Shown: piece by piece, positions 46,185-57,525 of the stretch
How positions within the stretch are numbered: the first letter of the stretch is position 1
How the letters are laid out: every line of letters begins with the position of its first letter
Assembly: GCF_010731635.1 (NCBI RefSeq)
Contig: NZ_AP022583.1
Coordinates: forward strand, 4,650,001-4,714,000
Reading direction: 5' to 3'
From: Mycobacterium noviomagense
Lineage (GTDB): Bacteria > Actinomycetota > Actinomycetes > Mycobacteriales > Mycobacteriaceae
DNA length: 64,000 nt
Notes under the pieces: model-generated
Databases searched by the model: none
The model's input: only the letters and a program-made list of their open reading frames with translations
What the model was told of the DNA's origin: nothing
Translations under genes and position numbers: made by a program

Positions 46185-46949
46185 GTGGGCCGCGCCGTCG
46201 ACCAGCTATCCGGAGCAGCTGACACGACCACGCCGGCCGTCAAGGACAATGAGGACGTGACAGATACGGTCTTGGCTGAATCGGAGTGCCTTCCTTCTCC
46301 CGCGAGTCGCCCGCAGTTGGTGATCTTCGACCTCGACGGCACCCTCACCGATTCCGCGGACGGCATTGTCTCCAGCTTCCGCCACGCGCTGCGCCAGGTG
46401 GGTGCCGCTGTTCCCGACGGTGACCTGGCCGGCTGGATCGTCGGTCCCCCGATGCACCACACGCTGGCGTCGATGGGCCTTGGTGAGCACACGGAAACCG
46501 CGATCGCCGCCTACCGCGCCGACTACAGCACCCGCGGTTGGGCGATGAACCGCGTTTTCGACGGCATGGAGCCGCTGCTGGCTGACTTGCGCGCCGCCGA
46601 CGTCCGGCTGGCCGTGGCTACGTCCAAGGCCGAACCGACCGCGCAACGCATCCTGGCCCGCTTCGGGCTCGACGAGCACTTCGAGGTCGTCGCCGGCGCC
46701 AGCGTCGACGGCTCGCGTAGCAGCAAAACCGACGTGCTGGCGCATGCCCTGGCGCAATTGCAGCCGCTGCCCGAGTGTGTGGTCATGGTCGGCGACCGCT
46801 GGCATGACGTGGAAGGGGCGGCCGCCCATGGCATCGACACGGTGGTGGTCGGCTGGGGCTACGGGCAAGCCGACTTCGCAGGCCACAGCGCGCCGACGGT
46901 GACGCACGTGGCGACGGTCGCCGAACTGCGGAGGGCGCTCGGTGTCTGA
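46185..46949 (+). CDS. ptkA: HAD-fold protein tyrosine kinase PtkA
   Basis: 254 residues from GTG 46185; GTG 46257 would give a short form without the tail. HAD motifs: FDLDGTLTDS (nucleophile Asp), VATSKAE, and MVGDRWHDVEGA. In M. tuberculosis PtkA (Rv2232, 291 residues with a disordered N-terminus) phosphorylates PtpA on tyrosines. The N-terminal tail is shorter here. Its last eight bases overlap ptpA, so the pair is co-expressed. Confidence 0.92.
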   Translation: MGRAVDQLSGAADTTTPAVKDNEDVTDTVLAESECLPSPASRPQLVIFDLDGTLTDSADGIVSSFRHALRQVGAAVPDGDLAGWIVGPPMHHTLASMGLGEHTETAIAAYRADYSTRGWAMNRVFDGMEPLLADLRAADVRLAVATSKAEPTAQRILARFGLDEHFEVVAGASVDGSRSSKTDVLAHALAQLQPLPECVVMVGDRWHDVEGAAAHGIDTVVVGWGYGQADFAGHSAPTVTHVATVAELRRALGV

Positions 46950-47433
46950 CCCCAGACTGCACATCACGTTCGTCTGCACCGGCAACATCTGCCGTTCGCC
47001 GATGGCCGAGAAGATGTTCGCCCACCAGATCAGCCAGCGTGGATTGCACGACGCAGTGCGGGTGACCAGCGCGGGCACCGGCAACTGGCATGTGGGCAAA
47101 TGCGCCGACGAACGGGCCGCCCGGGTGCTCCGCGCGCACGGGTATCCGACCGCCCACTGCGCCGCGCAACTCGACACCGACCACTTGGAAGCCGACTTGC
47201 TGGTGGCGCTGAGCCGCAACCATGTCCGGCTGTTGCAGCAGTGGGGCGTCGAGCCCGACCGGATACGAATGCTGCGGTCCTTCGACACTCGCTCCGGCGG
47301 GTATGCCCTCGACGTCGTCGACCCCTATTACGGCGACCATGACGACTTCGAAGAGGTCTTCGCGATCATCGAGGCCGCATTGCCGGGCCTGCACCGGTGG
47401 GTCGACGAACGGCTCGCGCAGAACGGGCATTGA
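46942..47433 (+). CDS. ptpA: Low-molecular-weight protein tyrosine phosphatase PtpA
   Basis: 163 residues. P-loop VCTGNICRSPMAEKMF (Cys12, Arg18) and acid loop VVDPYYGDHDDFEEVF, with the Asp general acid and the twin tyrosines that PtkA modifies. The M. tuberculosis homologue is exported into macrophages and blocks phagosome maturation; whether that holds here is unknown. GTG start inside ptkA; stop overlaps the next ATG by one base. Confidence 0.96.
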   Translation: MSDPRLHITFVCTGNICRSPMAEKMFAHQISQRGLHDAVRVTSAGTGNWHVGKCADERAARVLRAHGYPTAHCAAQLDTDHLEADLLVALSRNHVRLLQQWGVEPDRIRMLRSFDTRSGGYALDVVDPYYGDHDDFEEVFAIIEAALPGLHRWVDERLAQNGH

Positions 47434-48251
47434 TGCGGCGCTTCGCGTTCCTGCTGCGACCGGGGTGGCTGGCCCTGGCGCTGGTGGTGATCGCGTTCAC
47501 CTACCTGTGCTTTAGCGTCCTTGCACCCTGGCAACTGGGCAAGAACACGAAGACGTCGCGCGAGAACAAGCAGATCGAGCATTCCCTGACCACTGCACCG
47601 GTCCCGCTGAAAGACCTTTTGCCGCAGCAAGACTCGTCAGCACCCGACGCACAGTGGCGCCAGGTGACGGCCACCGGGCATTACCTGCCCGATGCGCAGG
47701 TGCTGGCCCGCTTACGGGTGGTCGACGGCAATCCGGCATTCGAGGTGTTGGCCCCGTTCGTCGTCGACGGCGGGCCGACCGTGCTGGTCGACCGCGGCTA
47801 TGTGCGACCCGAGCAGGGTTCGCGGATACCGCCGATCCCACCGCCGCCGCCCGGCACCGTGACCATCACGGCGCGGCTGCGCAATTCCGAGGCGCCCGTA
47901 CCAGGCAAAGAACCGTTCGCCAAAGACGGTGTCCAGCAGGTGTATTCGATCAACACCTCCCAGGTGGCAGGGCTGACAGGGGTTCGGTTGGCCGGGTCGT
48001 ATCTGCAGCTGGTCGACAACCAGCCCGGCGGGCTCGGTGTGATCGGGGTCCCGCGCCTGGATGCCGGGCCGTTTTTGTCGTATGGCATTCAGTGGATCGC
48101 ATTCGGCATCCTCGCCCCGATCGGCCTCGGCTACTTCGCGTTCTCCGAGGTGCGCGCCCGCCGCCTGGAAAAGAGCCACACGACCGACGCCGCTACTGCG
48201 TCGACGACCGTCGAGCAAAAACTCAACGACCGCTACGGCCGACGGCGATGA
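47433..48251 (+). CDS. SURF1-family cytochrome oxidase assembly protein
   Basis: 272 residues, homologue of Rv2235. N-terminal transmembrane helix (LALALVVIAFTYLCFSVL) followed by APWQLGKNTKTSRENKQIE. An exported middle domain has the SURF1 signature VLVDRGYVRP. A second helix (WIAFGILAPIGLGYFAF) precedes a basic tail. Thought to help insert heme a into the cytochrome aa3 oxidase. Convergent with cobD, overlapping by 29 bases. Confidence 0.92.
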   Translation: MRRFAFLLRPGWLALALVVIAFTYLCFSVLAPWQLGKNTKTSRENKQIEHSLTTAPVPLKDLLPQQDSSAPDAQWRQVTATGHYLPDAQVLARLRVVDGNPAFEVLAPFVVDGGPTVLVDRGYVRPEQGSRIPPIPPPPPGTVTITARLRNSEAPVPGKEPFAKDGVQQVYSINTSQVAGLTGVRLAGSYLQLVDNQPGGLGVIGVPRLDAGPFLSYGIQWIAFGILAPIGLGYFAFSEVRARRLEKSHTTDAATASTTVEQKLNDRYGRRR

Positions 48252-49176
48252 CGCACAGCGCCACCGCCGCCGCGGCCTGCACCACGCGCGAAAGCAGCAC
48301 CGCGCGGCGCAAGTCGCCCACCGACGGCGTCGGTCCCTCACCCAACGTCGGGCGGATCTGCAGCTGATAGTGGTAGTGCGTGGGTCCGCCTAGGCGCACG
48401 CCGAGCGCCCCGGCGAACGCTGCCTCCACCACACCGGCGTTCGGGCTGGGATGTCGCGGCGCATCGCGACGCCACGCTTGCACCGCGTCGCGCGGTGAGC
48501 CGCCGACTGCGGGTGCGCACACCACAACCAGCGCCGCGGTCACCCGGGCGGCGACATAGTTGGCAATATCGTCCAATCGCGCTGCGGCCCAACCGAATCG
48601 GACATATCGCGGTGAGCGATGCCCGATCATCGAGTCCAAGGTGTTGATGCCGCGATACACCAGCACCGCGGGGACTCCACCCACCGCCGCCCACAGCAGC
48701 GGCGCCACATGTGCGTCGGAGGTGTTCTCGGCGACCGACTCCAGCGCCGCCCGGGCCAACCCGGCCCTGTCGAGACGGGCGGGGTCACGTCCGCACAGCG
48801 ACGGCAGCAACTCTCGCGCGGCTTCGAGGTCGCCGCGGTCCAACAACTCCGACATCGCGTGCGCGGTGCGGACCAGCGAGGCTCCCCCCAACGAGACCCA
48901 CGTGGCGCCAGCAGTGACCGCAATCGACCACAGCGGTCCACGCCGGTCGGCATCTCGCTGCAGCACCGCAGCCAGTGCGCCCAACGCGCCGATCAACACG
49001 CCGACATGAGCGATGCCGGCGGCCCGACTGTCGCGGTAGGTGAACCGCTCCAAATCGGCAGCCGCAGCACCGAAGCCCGCGACCGGATGGCCCCGTCGGG
49101 GGTCACCGGCCAGCAGGTCTGCCAGGTAGCCGATCAGGACGCCGACCAGCCGGGTTTGGCGTGTCACCATCCGCAC
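48223..49176 (-). CDS. cobD: Adenosylcobinamide-phosphate synthase
   Basis: 317 residues, CobD/CbiB membrane protein of cobalamin synthesis that joins the aminopropanol arm to adenosylcobyric acid. Motifs: YLADLLAGDPRRGHPVAGFG, ESVAENTSDAHVAPLLWAAV, YRGINTLDSMIGH, YVRFGWAAARLDDIANYV, SPNAGVVEAAFAGALGVRLG. Four to five membrane helices. Works in the same pathway as the cobC-like aminotransferase upstream. Confidence 0.95.
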   Translation of the reverse strand: MRMVTRQTRLVGVLIGYLADLLAGDPRRGHPVAGFGAAAADLERFTYRDSRAAGIAHVGVLIGALGALAAVLQRDADRRGPLWSIAVTAGATWVSLGGASLVRTAHAMSELLDRGDLEAARELLPSLCGRDPARLDRAGLARAALESVAENTSDAHVAPLLWAAVGGVPAVLVYRGINTLDSMIGHRSPRYVRFGWAAARLDDIANYVAARVTAALVVVCAPAVGGSPRDAVQAWRRDAPRHPSPNAGVVEAAFAGALGVRLGGPTHYHYQLQIRPTLGEGPTPSVGDLRRAVLLSRVVQAAAAVALCVIAVGRSGR

Positions 49177-49287
49177 CCCGGCAGGGTCTCATACCGGCGG
49201 CATTGGAGAGCGTGAGGGCGTCGGCCGGCCGCAACGCTATCCAGCGGCGTATCTACGTGGTCTACTCGCTTATATGGAGAACGGCTC

Positions 49288-50106
49288 ATGACGAAACGGG
49301 CCGCGACCCGCGTCGCCGACCTGCTGAACCCCGCGGCGATGCTGTTGCCCGCGGCGAACGTGATCATGCAGTTGTCGCTTCCCGGAGTTGGCTACGGCAT
49401 GCTGGAAAGCCCGGTGGACAGTGGCAATGTCTACAAGCATCCGTTCAAGCGGGCTCGCACCACCGGCACGTACCTGGCGGTGGCCACCATCGGAAGCGAC
49501 GCCGACCGCGAGCTGATTCGCGCGGCCGTCGATACCGCACACCGGCAGGTTAAGTCGACGGCACAGAGTCCGTTGTCCTACAACGCCTTTGATCCGCAGT
49601 TGCAGCTCTGGGTAGCAGCGTGCCTGTATCGCTACTTCGTCGACCAACACGAGTTCCTGCACGGGCCGCTCGACGACGCCACCGCCGACGCGGTCTACCG
49701 GGACGCCAAGCGGTTGGGCACCACGTTGCAGGTGCGTGAGGATATGTGGCCGCCGGACAGGGTCGCGTTCGACGAGTACTGGAAGCGCTCGCTGGATCAG
49801 CTGCGCATCGACCCGCCGGTACGCGAACACCTGCTCGGCGTGGCCTCGCTGGTGTTTCTGCCGTGGCCGTTGCACGCGGTCGCGGGACGGTTCAACCTGT
49901 TCGCGACGACCGGCTTTCTGGCACCGGAGTTTCGCACCATGATGAACCTCGATTGGTCGGACTCCCAGCAGCGGCGCTTCGAGTGGCTATTGGCCGCGCT
50001 GCGGTTGGCCGACCGGCTCATTCCACACCGGGCATGGATCCTGGGCTATCGGATCTACCTGTGGGACATGAGATTTCGCGCCCGACGTGGATGGCGAATC
50101 GTGTAG
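49288..50106 (+). CDS. DUF2236 (MpaB-like oxygenase) protein
   Basis: 272 residues, homologue of Rv2237. DUF2236 hallmarks: [65 protein letters not shown]. Related to latex-clearing protein and the fungal MpaB oxygenase; a heme-bound oxygenase role is possible but untested. ATG at 49288; GAGAACGG upstream is a weak ribosome site. Confidence 0.88.
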   Translation: MTKRAATRVADLLNPAAMLLPAANVIMQLSLPGVGYGMLESPVDSGNVYKHPFKRARTTGTYLAVATIGSDADRELIRAAVDTAHRQVKSTAQSPLSYNAFDPQLQLWVAACLYRYFVDQHEFLHGPLDDATADAVYRDAKRLGTTLQVREDMWPPDRVAFDEYWKRSLDQLRIDPPVREHLLGVASLVFLPWPLHAVAGRFNLFATTGFLAPEFRTMMNLDWSDSQQRRFEWLLAALRLADRLIPHRAWILGYRIYLWDMRFRARRGWRIV

Positions 50107-50109
50107 CGG

Positions 50110-50265
50110 CTAGCCGAATGCGACCAGCAACACCATGGCGATCATGCACAACACCGCCATCCAGAACCACGGCTGCAGCAGAATCCGCTCTTGGGTTTCA
50201 TCCGTCTTCTTGGGCGTCTTGGGCCGACTCGAAGTCGTGCGTTCGGGCGTCAGTTGTGAAGTCAT
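50110..50265 (-). CDS. 51-residue single-pass membrane protein
   Basis: ATG at 50265 to TAG at 50110. A polar, Lys/Thr-rich N-terminus (TSQLTPERTTSSRPKTPKKT, then DETQERILLQP) is followed by one hydrophobic helix (WFWMAVLCMIAMVLLVAFG) that ends the protein. Charge order predicts the N-terminus inside. It stops 3 bases from the end of the convergent DUF2236 gene. A small hypothetical gene (Rv2237A) sits near this place in M. tuberculosis, but I cannot confirm orthology. Confidence 0.6.
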   Translation of the reverse strand: MTSQLTPERTTSSRPKTPKKTDETQERILLQPWFWMAVLCMIAMVLLVAFG

Positions 50266-50403
50266 GCTAACTATCGTTACCGATTTGCCGACGACCGTAA
50301 ACGTGGCGTTCGCCTCATTGCCCGAGATTTGCGGCGTAGATCACACTTCTGAGCTGACCCGCTCGTGGCGGGCCGGCGAATCGTCTAGCAGAAAGGCGGA
50401 TCC

Positions 50404-50799
50404 ATGGCGTTCCCGGCGCTCAACCACGTCGCGGTGACGGTGCACGATATCGAGGTCAGCGGCCCCTGGTACCGCACCTTGTTCGGCGCCGACCCGCTGC
50501 TCGACGAGCACACCGACGCCGGCTTCCGGCACCAGGCATGGATTCTGGCCGGAGGCACGATATTCGGTATCCACCAGCACGACCAACCGGCGGCCGGCGA
50601 GAAGTTCAGCGAGTTTCGCGTCGGCCTCGACCATGTCGGCTTCGGCTGCGCCAGCCGCGCCGAGCTGGAGAACTGGGAGACGCGGCTGGGCGAGCTCGGT
50701 ATCGCGCACGGCGGCATCGTCGACGCGCACTACGGCTCAGGCCTGAGCTTCCGTGACCCGGACGGGATCGCCCTGGAGTTCTTCGCGCCACCCGGGTGA
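50404..50799 (+). CDS. VOC-family (glyoxalase/dioxygenase fold) protein
   Basis: 131 residues, one glyoxalase/bleomycin-resistance/dioxygenase unit of two beta-alpha-beta-beta-beta modules: FPALNHVAVTVHDIEVSGPW and VGLDHVGFGCASRAELENWE, ending in SFRDPDGIALEFFAPPG. Metal ligand candidates are His8, His76-type and the C-terminal Glu. Specific reaction unknown. Lies between genes of the M. tuberculosis order and is part of a small inserted group. Confidence 0.88.
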   Translation: MAFPALNHVAVTVHDIEVSGPWYRTLFGADPLLDEHTDAGFRHQAWILAGGTIFGIHQHDQPAAGEKFSEFRVGLDHVGFGCASRAELENWETRLGELGIAHGGIVDAHYGSGLSFRDPDGIALEFFAPPG

Positions 50800-50820
50800 A
50801 TCGGCAAGCGACGCAGCGCG

Positions 50821-51951
50821 TCAGCGTACCGTCGCGAAGAACGCGCGTACGTCGTCGACAAACAGGTCGGTCTGCTCGAACGCCGCAAAGTGTCCGCCGC
50901 GCGGCATGGTCGTCCAGTGGGTGATGTGGTAGTTGGGCTCACACCAGTGTCGTGGTGCGCGCAGGATTTCCTTTGGGAACATGGCCACGCCCGTGGGCAC
51001 TTCGACCCGGCCCATCCCGCCCCAGACGCGAAAGCTCTCCCAGTACAAGCGGGCTGACGACGCGCCGCTAGCGGTGACCCAGTACATCATCACGTTGTCG
51101 AGCAGCTCGTCGCGGCTGAGCACGTTCTCGGGGTGCCCGTCGCAGTCCATCCAGGCCCAGAATTTCTCGACAATCCAGGCCATTTGCCCGACCGGCGAAT
51201 CGACCAAGCCGTAGCCCAATGTCTGCGGCCGGGTGGACTGCTGCTTGGAATACCCTGTGCCCCAACGCCGATGCTCTGCCAGGTCCGCGAGGACACGCTG
51301 CTCTTCCTCGGTCAGCTCGGTGAGATCAGCGGGGGGACGACCGATCGGCATATTGAGGTGAATCGCGGCGCAGTGACCGCGGTTGCGGCCGATCTGGGTG
51401 GTGACGGCGGCGCCCCAGTCGCCGCCCTGCGCGCCGTAGCGGTCGTATCCCAGCCGCAGCATGAGGGTTTCCCAGGCTCGCGCAATCTTTTCGACTCCCC
51501 ACCCGCTGCGAGTGGGCTTGCCGGAGAAGCCGTAGCCCGGAAGCGACGGGCAGATCACGTGAAACGCATCTTTGGGCCGCCCGCCGTGCGCCGTGGGATT
51601 GGTCAACGGCTCGATGACCTTGTGGAACTCGACGATCGAGCCGGGCCAGCCGTGGGTGATGATCAGCGGGAAAGCATCCGGGTCCGGCGACCGTTGGTGG
51701 ATGAAATGGATGTCCAGCCCGTCGATTTCGGTGACGAACTGATCAAATCGGTTGAGCGCGGCCTCCCGGGAGCGCCAGTCGTAGCCTTCGGCCCAGTACC
51801 GAGCCAGCTCGCGCGTGTAGCCCAACGGAATTCCCTGACTCCAGTCGTCCACGCACTCGGCTTCCGGCCAGCGAGTACGCGCCAACCGCGACCTCAAATC
51901 GTCGAGAACGTCGTCGGCAACGTCGATGCGGTACGGCCTGATCTCGGTCAT
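50821..51951 (-). CDS. Epoxide hydrolase with microsomal-type N-terminal domain
   Basis: 376 residues. The N-terminal EHN domain (about 1-110, DVLDDLRSRLARTRWPEAE) is as in microsomal epoxide hydrolases. The alpha/beta hydrolase core has HGWPGSIVEFHKV, PSLPGYGFSGKP and nucleophile Asp178 in AQGGDWGAAV; the terminal His is in MPRGGHFAAFEQ. Opens epoxides to diols. ephD in this window is a different subgroup. Convergent with the VOC gene. Confidence 0.93.
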   Translation of the reverse strand: MTEIRPYRIDVADDVLDDLRSRLARTRWPEAECVDDWSQGIPLGYTRELARYWAEGYDWRSREAALNRFDQFVTEIDGLDIHFIHQRSPDPDAFPLIITHGWPGSIVEFHKVIEPLTNPTAHGGRPKDAFHVICPSLPGYGFSGKPTRSGWGVEKIARAWETLMLRLGYDRYGAQGGDWGAAVTTQIGRNRGHCAAIHLNMPIGRPPADLTELTEEEQRVLADLAEHRRWGTGYSKQQSTRPQTLGYGLVDSPVGQMAWIVEKFWAWMDCDGHPENVLSRDELLDNVMMYWVTASGASSARLYWESFRVWGGMGRVEVPTGVAMFPKEILRAPRHWCEPNYHITHWTTMPRGGHFAAFEQTDLFVDDVRAFFATVR

Positions 51952-52015
51952 GCATTACATAGTCGCCGATTGCGGTTTTGGTCCGCAGCGCGTCCCCGGA
52001 TGTCAGGATTGAGAC

Positions 52016-52699
52016 GTGAGCGGGCACCACTTCGCTCATTGGTTTGTTGCCGCGGCGCTGACGGTCCCCGCGACGCCCTTCAACGCACTCATCGCGCCGG
52101 CGTCCGCTGCTGCCTGCCCCGACGTGGAGGTGACTTTCGCGCGCGCCACCACCGAGCCGCCGGGTGTCGGCGTGGTCGGACAGGAGTTCGTCGATTCCCT
52201 GCGTTCCCAAGTGGGTGGCAGGTCCGTCGGGGTGTACCCCGTCAACTATCCGGCCACTTTCGATTTCGCCCCGTCGGCGAACGCCGGCGCCAATGATGCG
52301 AGCGCTCACGTCCAGTCCATGGCCGCGAACTGCCCCAACACCAAGATCGTTCTCGGTGGTTACTCGCAGGGCGCGTTGGTGATCGATCTGATCACTATCG
52401 CCCAAGCACCGGTTGCGGGCTTTGTCCCCGATTCGCTACCGCAGGACGTGGCCGATCACGTTGCCGCGGTCGCTGTCTTCGGAAATCCATCGGACAGATA
52501 TCTGGGGGCGCCGATCAGCGCGATCAGCCCGTGGTACGGGGCCAAGGCGATCGACTTGTGTGCGGACGGAGATCCGGTGTGCACGCCAGGGCCGCTGACG
52601 CCGCCCTCACAAGAGGAGATGTCTTCCCCAGCCCATCTGTCCTATGCCCATTCCGGAATGCCCGGGCAGGCTGCGGCTTTCGCGGCGAGTCGCGTCTAG
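52016..52699 (+). CDS. Secreted cutinase-family esterase
   Basis: 227 residues. Signal peptide (about 1-33, ending PASAAA). Cutinase/Culp motifs: [20 protein letters not shown], nucleophile Ser117 in GGYSQGA, Asp in [11 protein letters not shown], His in HLSYAHSG. Four cysteines suit two disulfides. Mycobacterial Culp proteins are esterases or phospholipases on the cell surface. GTG start. Its stop is 12 bases from the 3' end of tRNA-Val. Confidence 0.93.
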   Translation: MSGHHFAHWFVAAALTVPATPFNALIAPASAAACPDVEVTFARATTEPPGVGVVGQEFVDSLRSQVGGRSVGVYPVNYPATFDFAPSANAGANDASAHVQSMAANCPNTKIVLGGYSQGALVIDLITIAQAPVAGFVPDSLPQDVADHVAAVAVFGNPSDRYLGAPISAISPWYGAKAIDLCADGDPVCTPGPLTPPSQEEMSSPAHLSYAHSGMPGQAAAFAASRV

Positions 52700-52710
52700 G
52701 CAACGCTCGG

Positions 52711-52782
52711 TGGGCGCGGACGGGATCGAACCGCCGACCGCTGGTGTGTAAAACCAGAGCTCTACCACTGAGCTACGCGCCC
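52711..52782 (-). tRNA. tRNA-Val (anticodon TAC)
   Basis: Full cloverleaf on the minus strand, 72 nt. Acceptor GGGCGCG/CGCGCCC, D arm GCTCAGTGGTAGAGC, anticodon stem CTGGT/ACCAG with loop TTTACAC (anticodon TAC), and T arm with TTCGATC. Discriminator A; CCA is not encoded. Reads GUA/GUG valine codons. M. tuberculosis has a tRNA-Val just upstream of ahpE too. Confidence 0.97.
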
Positions 52783-52903
52783 CGCCCCGCGGAGGCTACA
52801 CGCCCGGCGGCCAGGGCCCCAAAAACCGAAACCCGCGACGAACGTGCACAGAATGCCGCGCCTGCTCGGCGTGTCGCACGCAAACACGCACACTCGCGCA
52901 AAG

Positions 52904-53365
52904 TCAAACCTTCAGCGCCGCCAACGCGTCGGTCCACAACCGCTGGTCACGGGCTTCGCCGGGCTGCTTCATCTCGGCGAAGCGGATCACCCCCGAGCGA
53001 TCGACGACAAAGGTGCCGCGGTTCGGGAATCCGGCGTCCTCGTTGAAGACGCCGTAGGCCTGGCTGACCGCGCCATGCGGCCAGAAGTCCGAGAGCACCG
53101 GAAACAGGAAACCGTTCTCGACCGACCACACCTTGTGGGTTGGTGGCGGGCCCACCGAAATGGTCAACGTGGCGCTGTCGTCGTTCTCGAACTCGGGCAG
53201 GTGATCGCGCAGCTGGTCGAGTTCGCCTTGGCAGATTCCGGTGAAGGCCAGCGGGAAGAACACCAGCAGTACGTTTTTGGCGCCGCGGTAGCTGCTGAGA
53301 GTGACGGGTTGCTGGTTCTGGTCGCGCAGTGTGAAATCCGGCGCGGTCGACCCGACGGGCAACAT
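52904..53365 (-). CDS. ahpE: One-cysteine peroxiredoxin AhpE
   Basis: 153 residues. Peroxidatic Cys45 in FFPLAFTGICQGELDQLRD. There is no resolving cysteine in the usual place, so it depends on an external thiol (mycoredoxin/mycothiol in M. tuberculosis). C-terminal WPHGAVSQAYGVFNEDAG and RGTFVVDRSGVIRFAEMKQP match Rv2238c closely. ATG overlaps the stop of the DUF3052 gene by one base. Confidence 0.97.
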   Translation of the reverse strand: MLPVGSTAPDFTLRDQNQQPVTLSSYRGAKNVLLVFFPLAFTGICQGELDQLRDHLPEFENDDSATLTISVGPPPTHKVWSVENGFLFPVLSDFWPHGAVSQAYGVFNEDAGFPNRGTFVVDRSGVIRFAEMKQPGEARDQRLWTDALAALKV

Positions 53366-53787
53366 CAGCGTCGTCCGGCGCGCGACTTCGGCTGCACCAG
53401 CCGGCTGGCGCTCCAGTCACCGAGGTTGACCGACGAAGTCGGCATCAGGCCCGCCGTGGGCGCCGACTCCGCGATCTCAGCGGGCAGCACGTGCCCGGGC
53501 CGGCCGGTCTTAGGGGTGAGCACCCAGATCACCCCATCGTCGGCGAGCGGCGTGATCGCGTCCATCAAGGTGTCCACCAGATCGCCGTCACCGTCACGCC
53601 ACCACAACAACACCACGTCGACAACCTCGTCGGTGTCTTCGTCGAGCAGCTCGCCACCGCACGCGTCCTCCACGTCGGCGCGGATGTTGTCGTCGGTGTC
53701 CTCGTCCCATCCCCACTCTTGGACAACCTGCCCTCGTTGGATGCCCAGTTTGCGGGCGTAGTTCGGGGCGTCATCCGCCGCGACCAC
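53365..53787 (-). CDS. DUF3052 protein (Rv2239c-like)
   Basis: 140 residues from GTG 53787. Features: ARKLGIQRGQVVQEWGWDED, DVVLLWWRDGDGDLVDTLMD, and VLTPKTGRPGHVLPAEIAES. Acidic throughout its first half. Its tight coupling to ahpE is conserved in actinobacteria, which hints at a redox or stress link, but no function is known. Confidence 0.92.
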   Translation of the reverse strand: MVAADDAPNYARKLGIQRGQVVQEWGWDEDTDDNIRADVEDACGGELLDEDTDEVVDVVLLWWRDGDGDLVDTLMDAITPLADDGVIWVLTPKTGRPGHVLPAEIAESAPTAGLMPTSSVNLGDWSASRLVQPKSRAGRR

Positions 53788-53870
53788 CGTGGGACCTCCT
53801 TCAACTTCTCAATCGCGCCGTGCGATGCGCACTATCGTCGCACAGCAAGGTGCCGACCTACACCGGTGAC

Positions 53871-54464
53871 TCAAAAGGAGGCAAGGCACAGTTTCAACGC
53901 CTTTGTCTTGGTGTCGTTGAGCTGATCGACTCGCCGGTTGAACTCCTGCGTCGGCGCATGCGAGGCAATCGCGTTGGCCACCGAACGGGCAGCGTCGACA
54001 TAGCCGTTGAGCCCGTCGCGCAGCTGCTGCGACAGTACGGCGCTCAGACTGCCGGCCACAGTGTCGGCGGTGTTGTTGAGCGCTTCGATGGCCGGACCTT
54101 CGGTCGGGCCGGTGTCAGCCCCTTGATTGAACGCCCCGACAAACGCATTCACCTTGTCGATGGCGTCCTTGCTGGTCGTGGCGAACGACTCACACGCGGC
54201 GCGCACCGCCTTGGTGGTCAGTGACTGCTGCCGCTGAGACTCCCGGACTCGTGACGTCGCCGACGAGGCCGACACCGACGCGGACACCGACGCCCGGTAG
54301 GCCGGGGCAACCGCCGTGTCAGCCGCCGGGGTGCCCTCGGTGATGCTGGTGCAGCCCACAATGCCCATCACCAGCGCGGCGACGCCGCCGAGCGCCAGGG
54401 CGCCGATTCGCACGCGACGCGCAACCGGACCGCCCGTTGCCGGGTCTGTGGATCCGCGCGGCAT
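53871..54464 (-). CDS. Putative lipoprotein (Rv2240c-like)
   Basis: 197 residues from ATG 54464. Arg-rich start, hydrophobic helix, then lipobox (MGIVGC) near residue 38. The exported part is Ser/Ala/Thr-rich and helical ([20 protein letters not shown]). Three cysteines (Cys of the lipobox, AACESF, KLCLASF). The frame is open to 54695, but that extension would cover the aceE promoter and start. Function unknown. Confidence 0.72.
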   Translation of the reverse strand: MPRGSTDPATGGPVARRVRIGALALGGVAALVMGIVGCTSITEGTPAADTAVAPAYRASVSASVSASSATSRVRESQRQQSLTTKAVRAACESFATTSKDAIDKVNAFVGAFNQGADTGPTEGPAIEALNNTADTVAGSLSAVLSQQLRDGLNGYVDAARSVANAIASHAPTQEFNRRVDQLNDTKTKALKLCLASF

Positions 54465-54671
54465 CAGGGCAGACCATCCGATCAGCACAGTTCGTGACGT
54501 TACCGGTTCGCCATCCCGGCTGCCCTCGACGCCCGGCGACGATGTGCCCCTCGCCGGATTCCGCCCGCCCGCACCGCGATGGGCCCGGGTGCGGCACGAT
54601 AGAAGACGACGACAGCTTTCCCGCGGCGGAACCCGTGAGAAGCTGATGAACCGCCAAACAAGGAGCGGAAG

Positions 54672-57473
<2,802 letters not shown>

Positions 57474-57525
57474 CAGACCCGCGCGCTTGGCGGGAACATC
57501 CACAAATGGGGCGTAAGTTTTAGGG

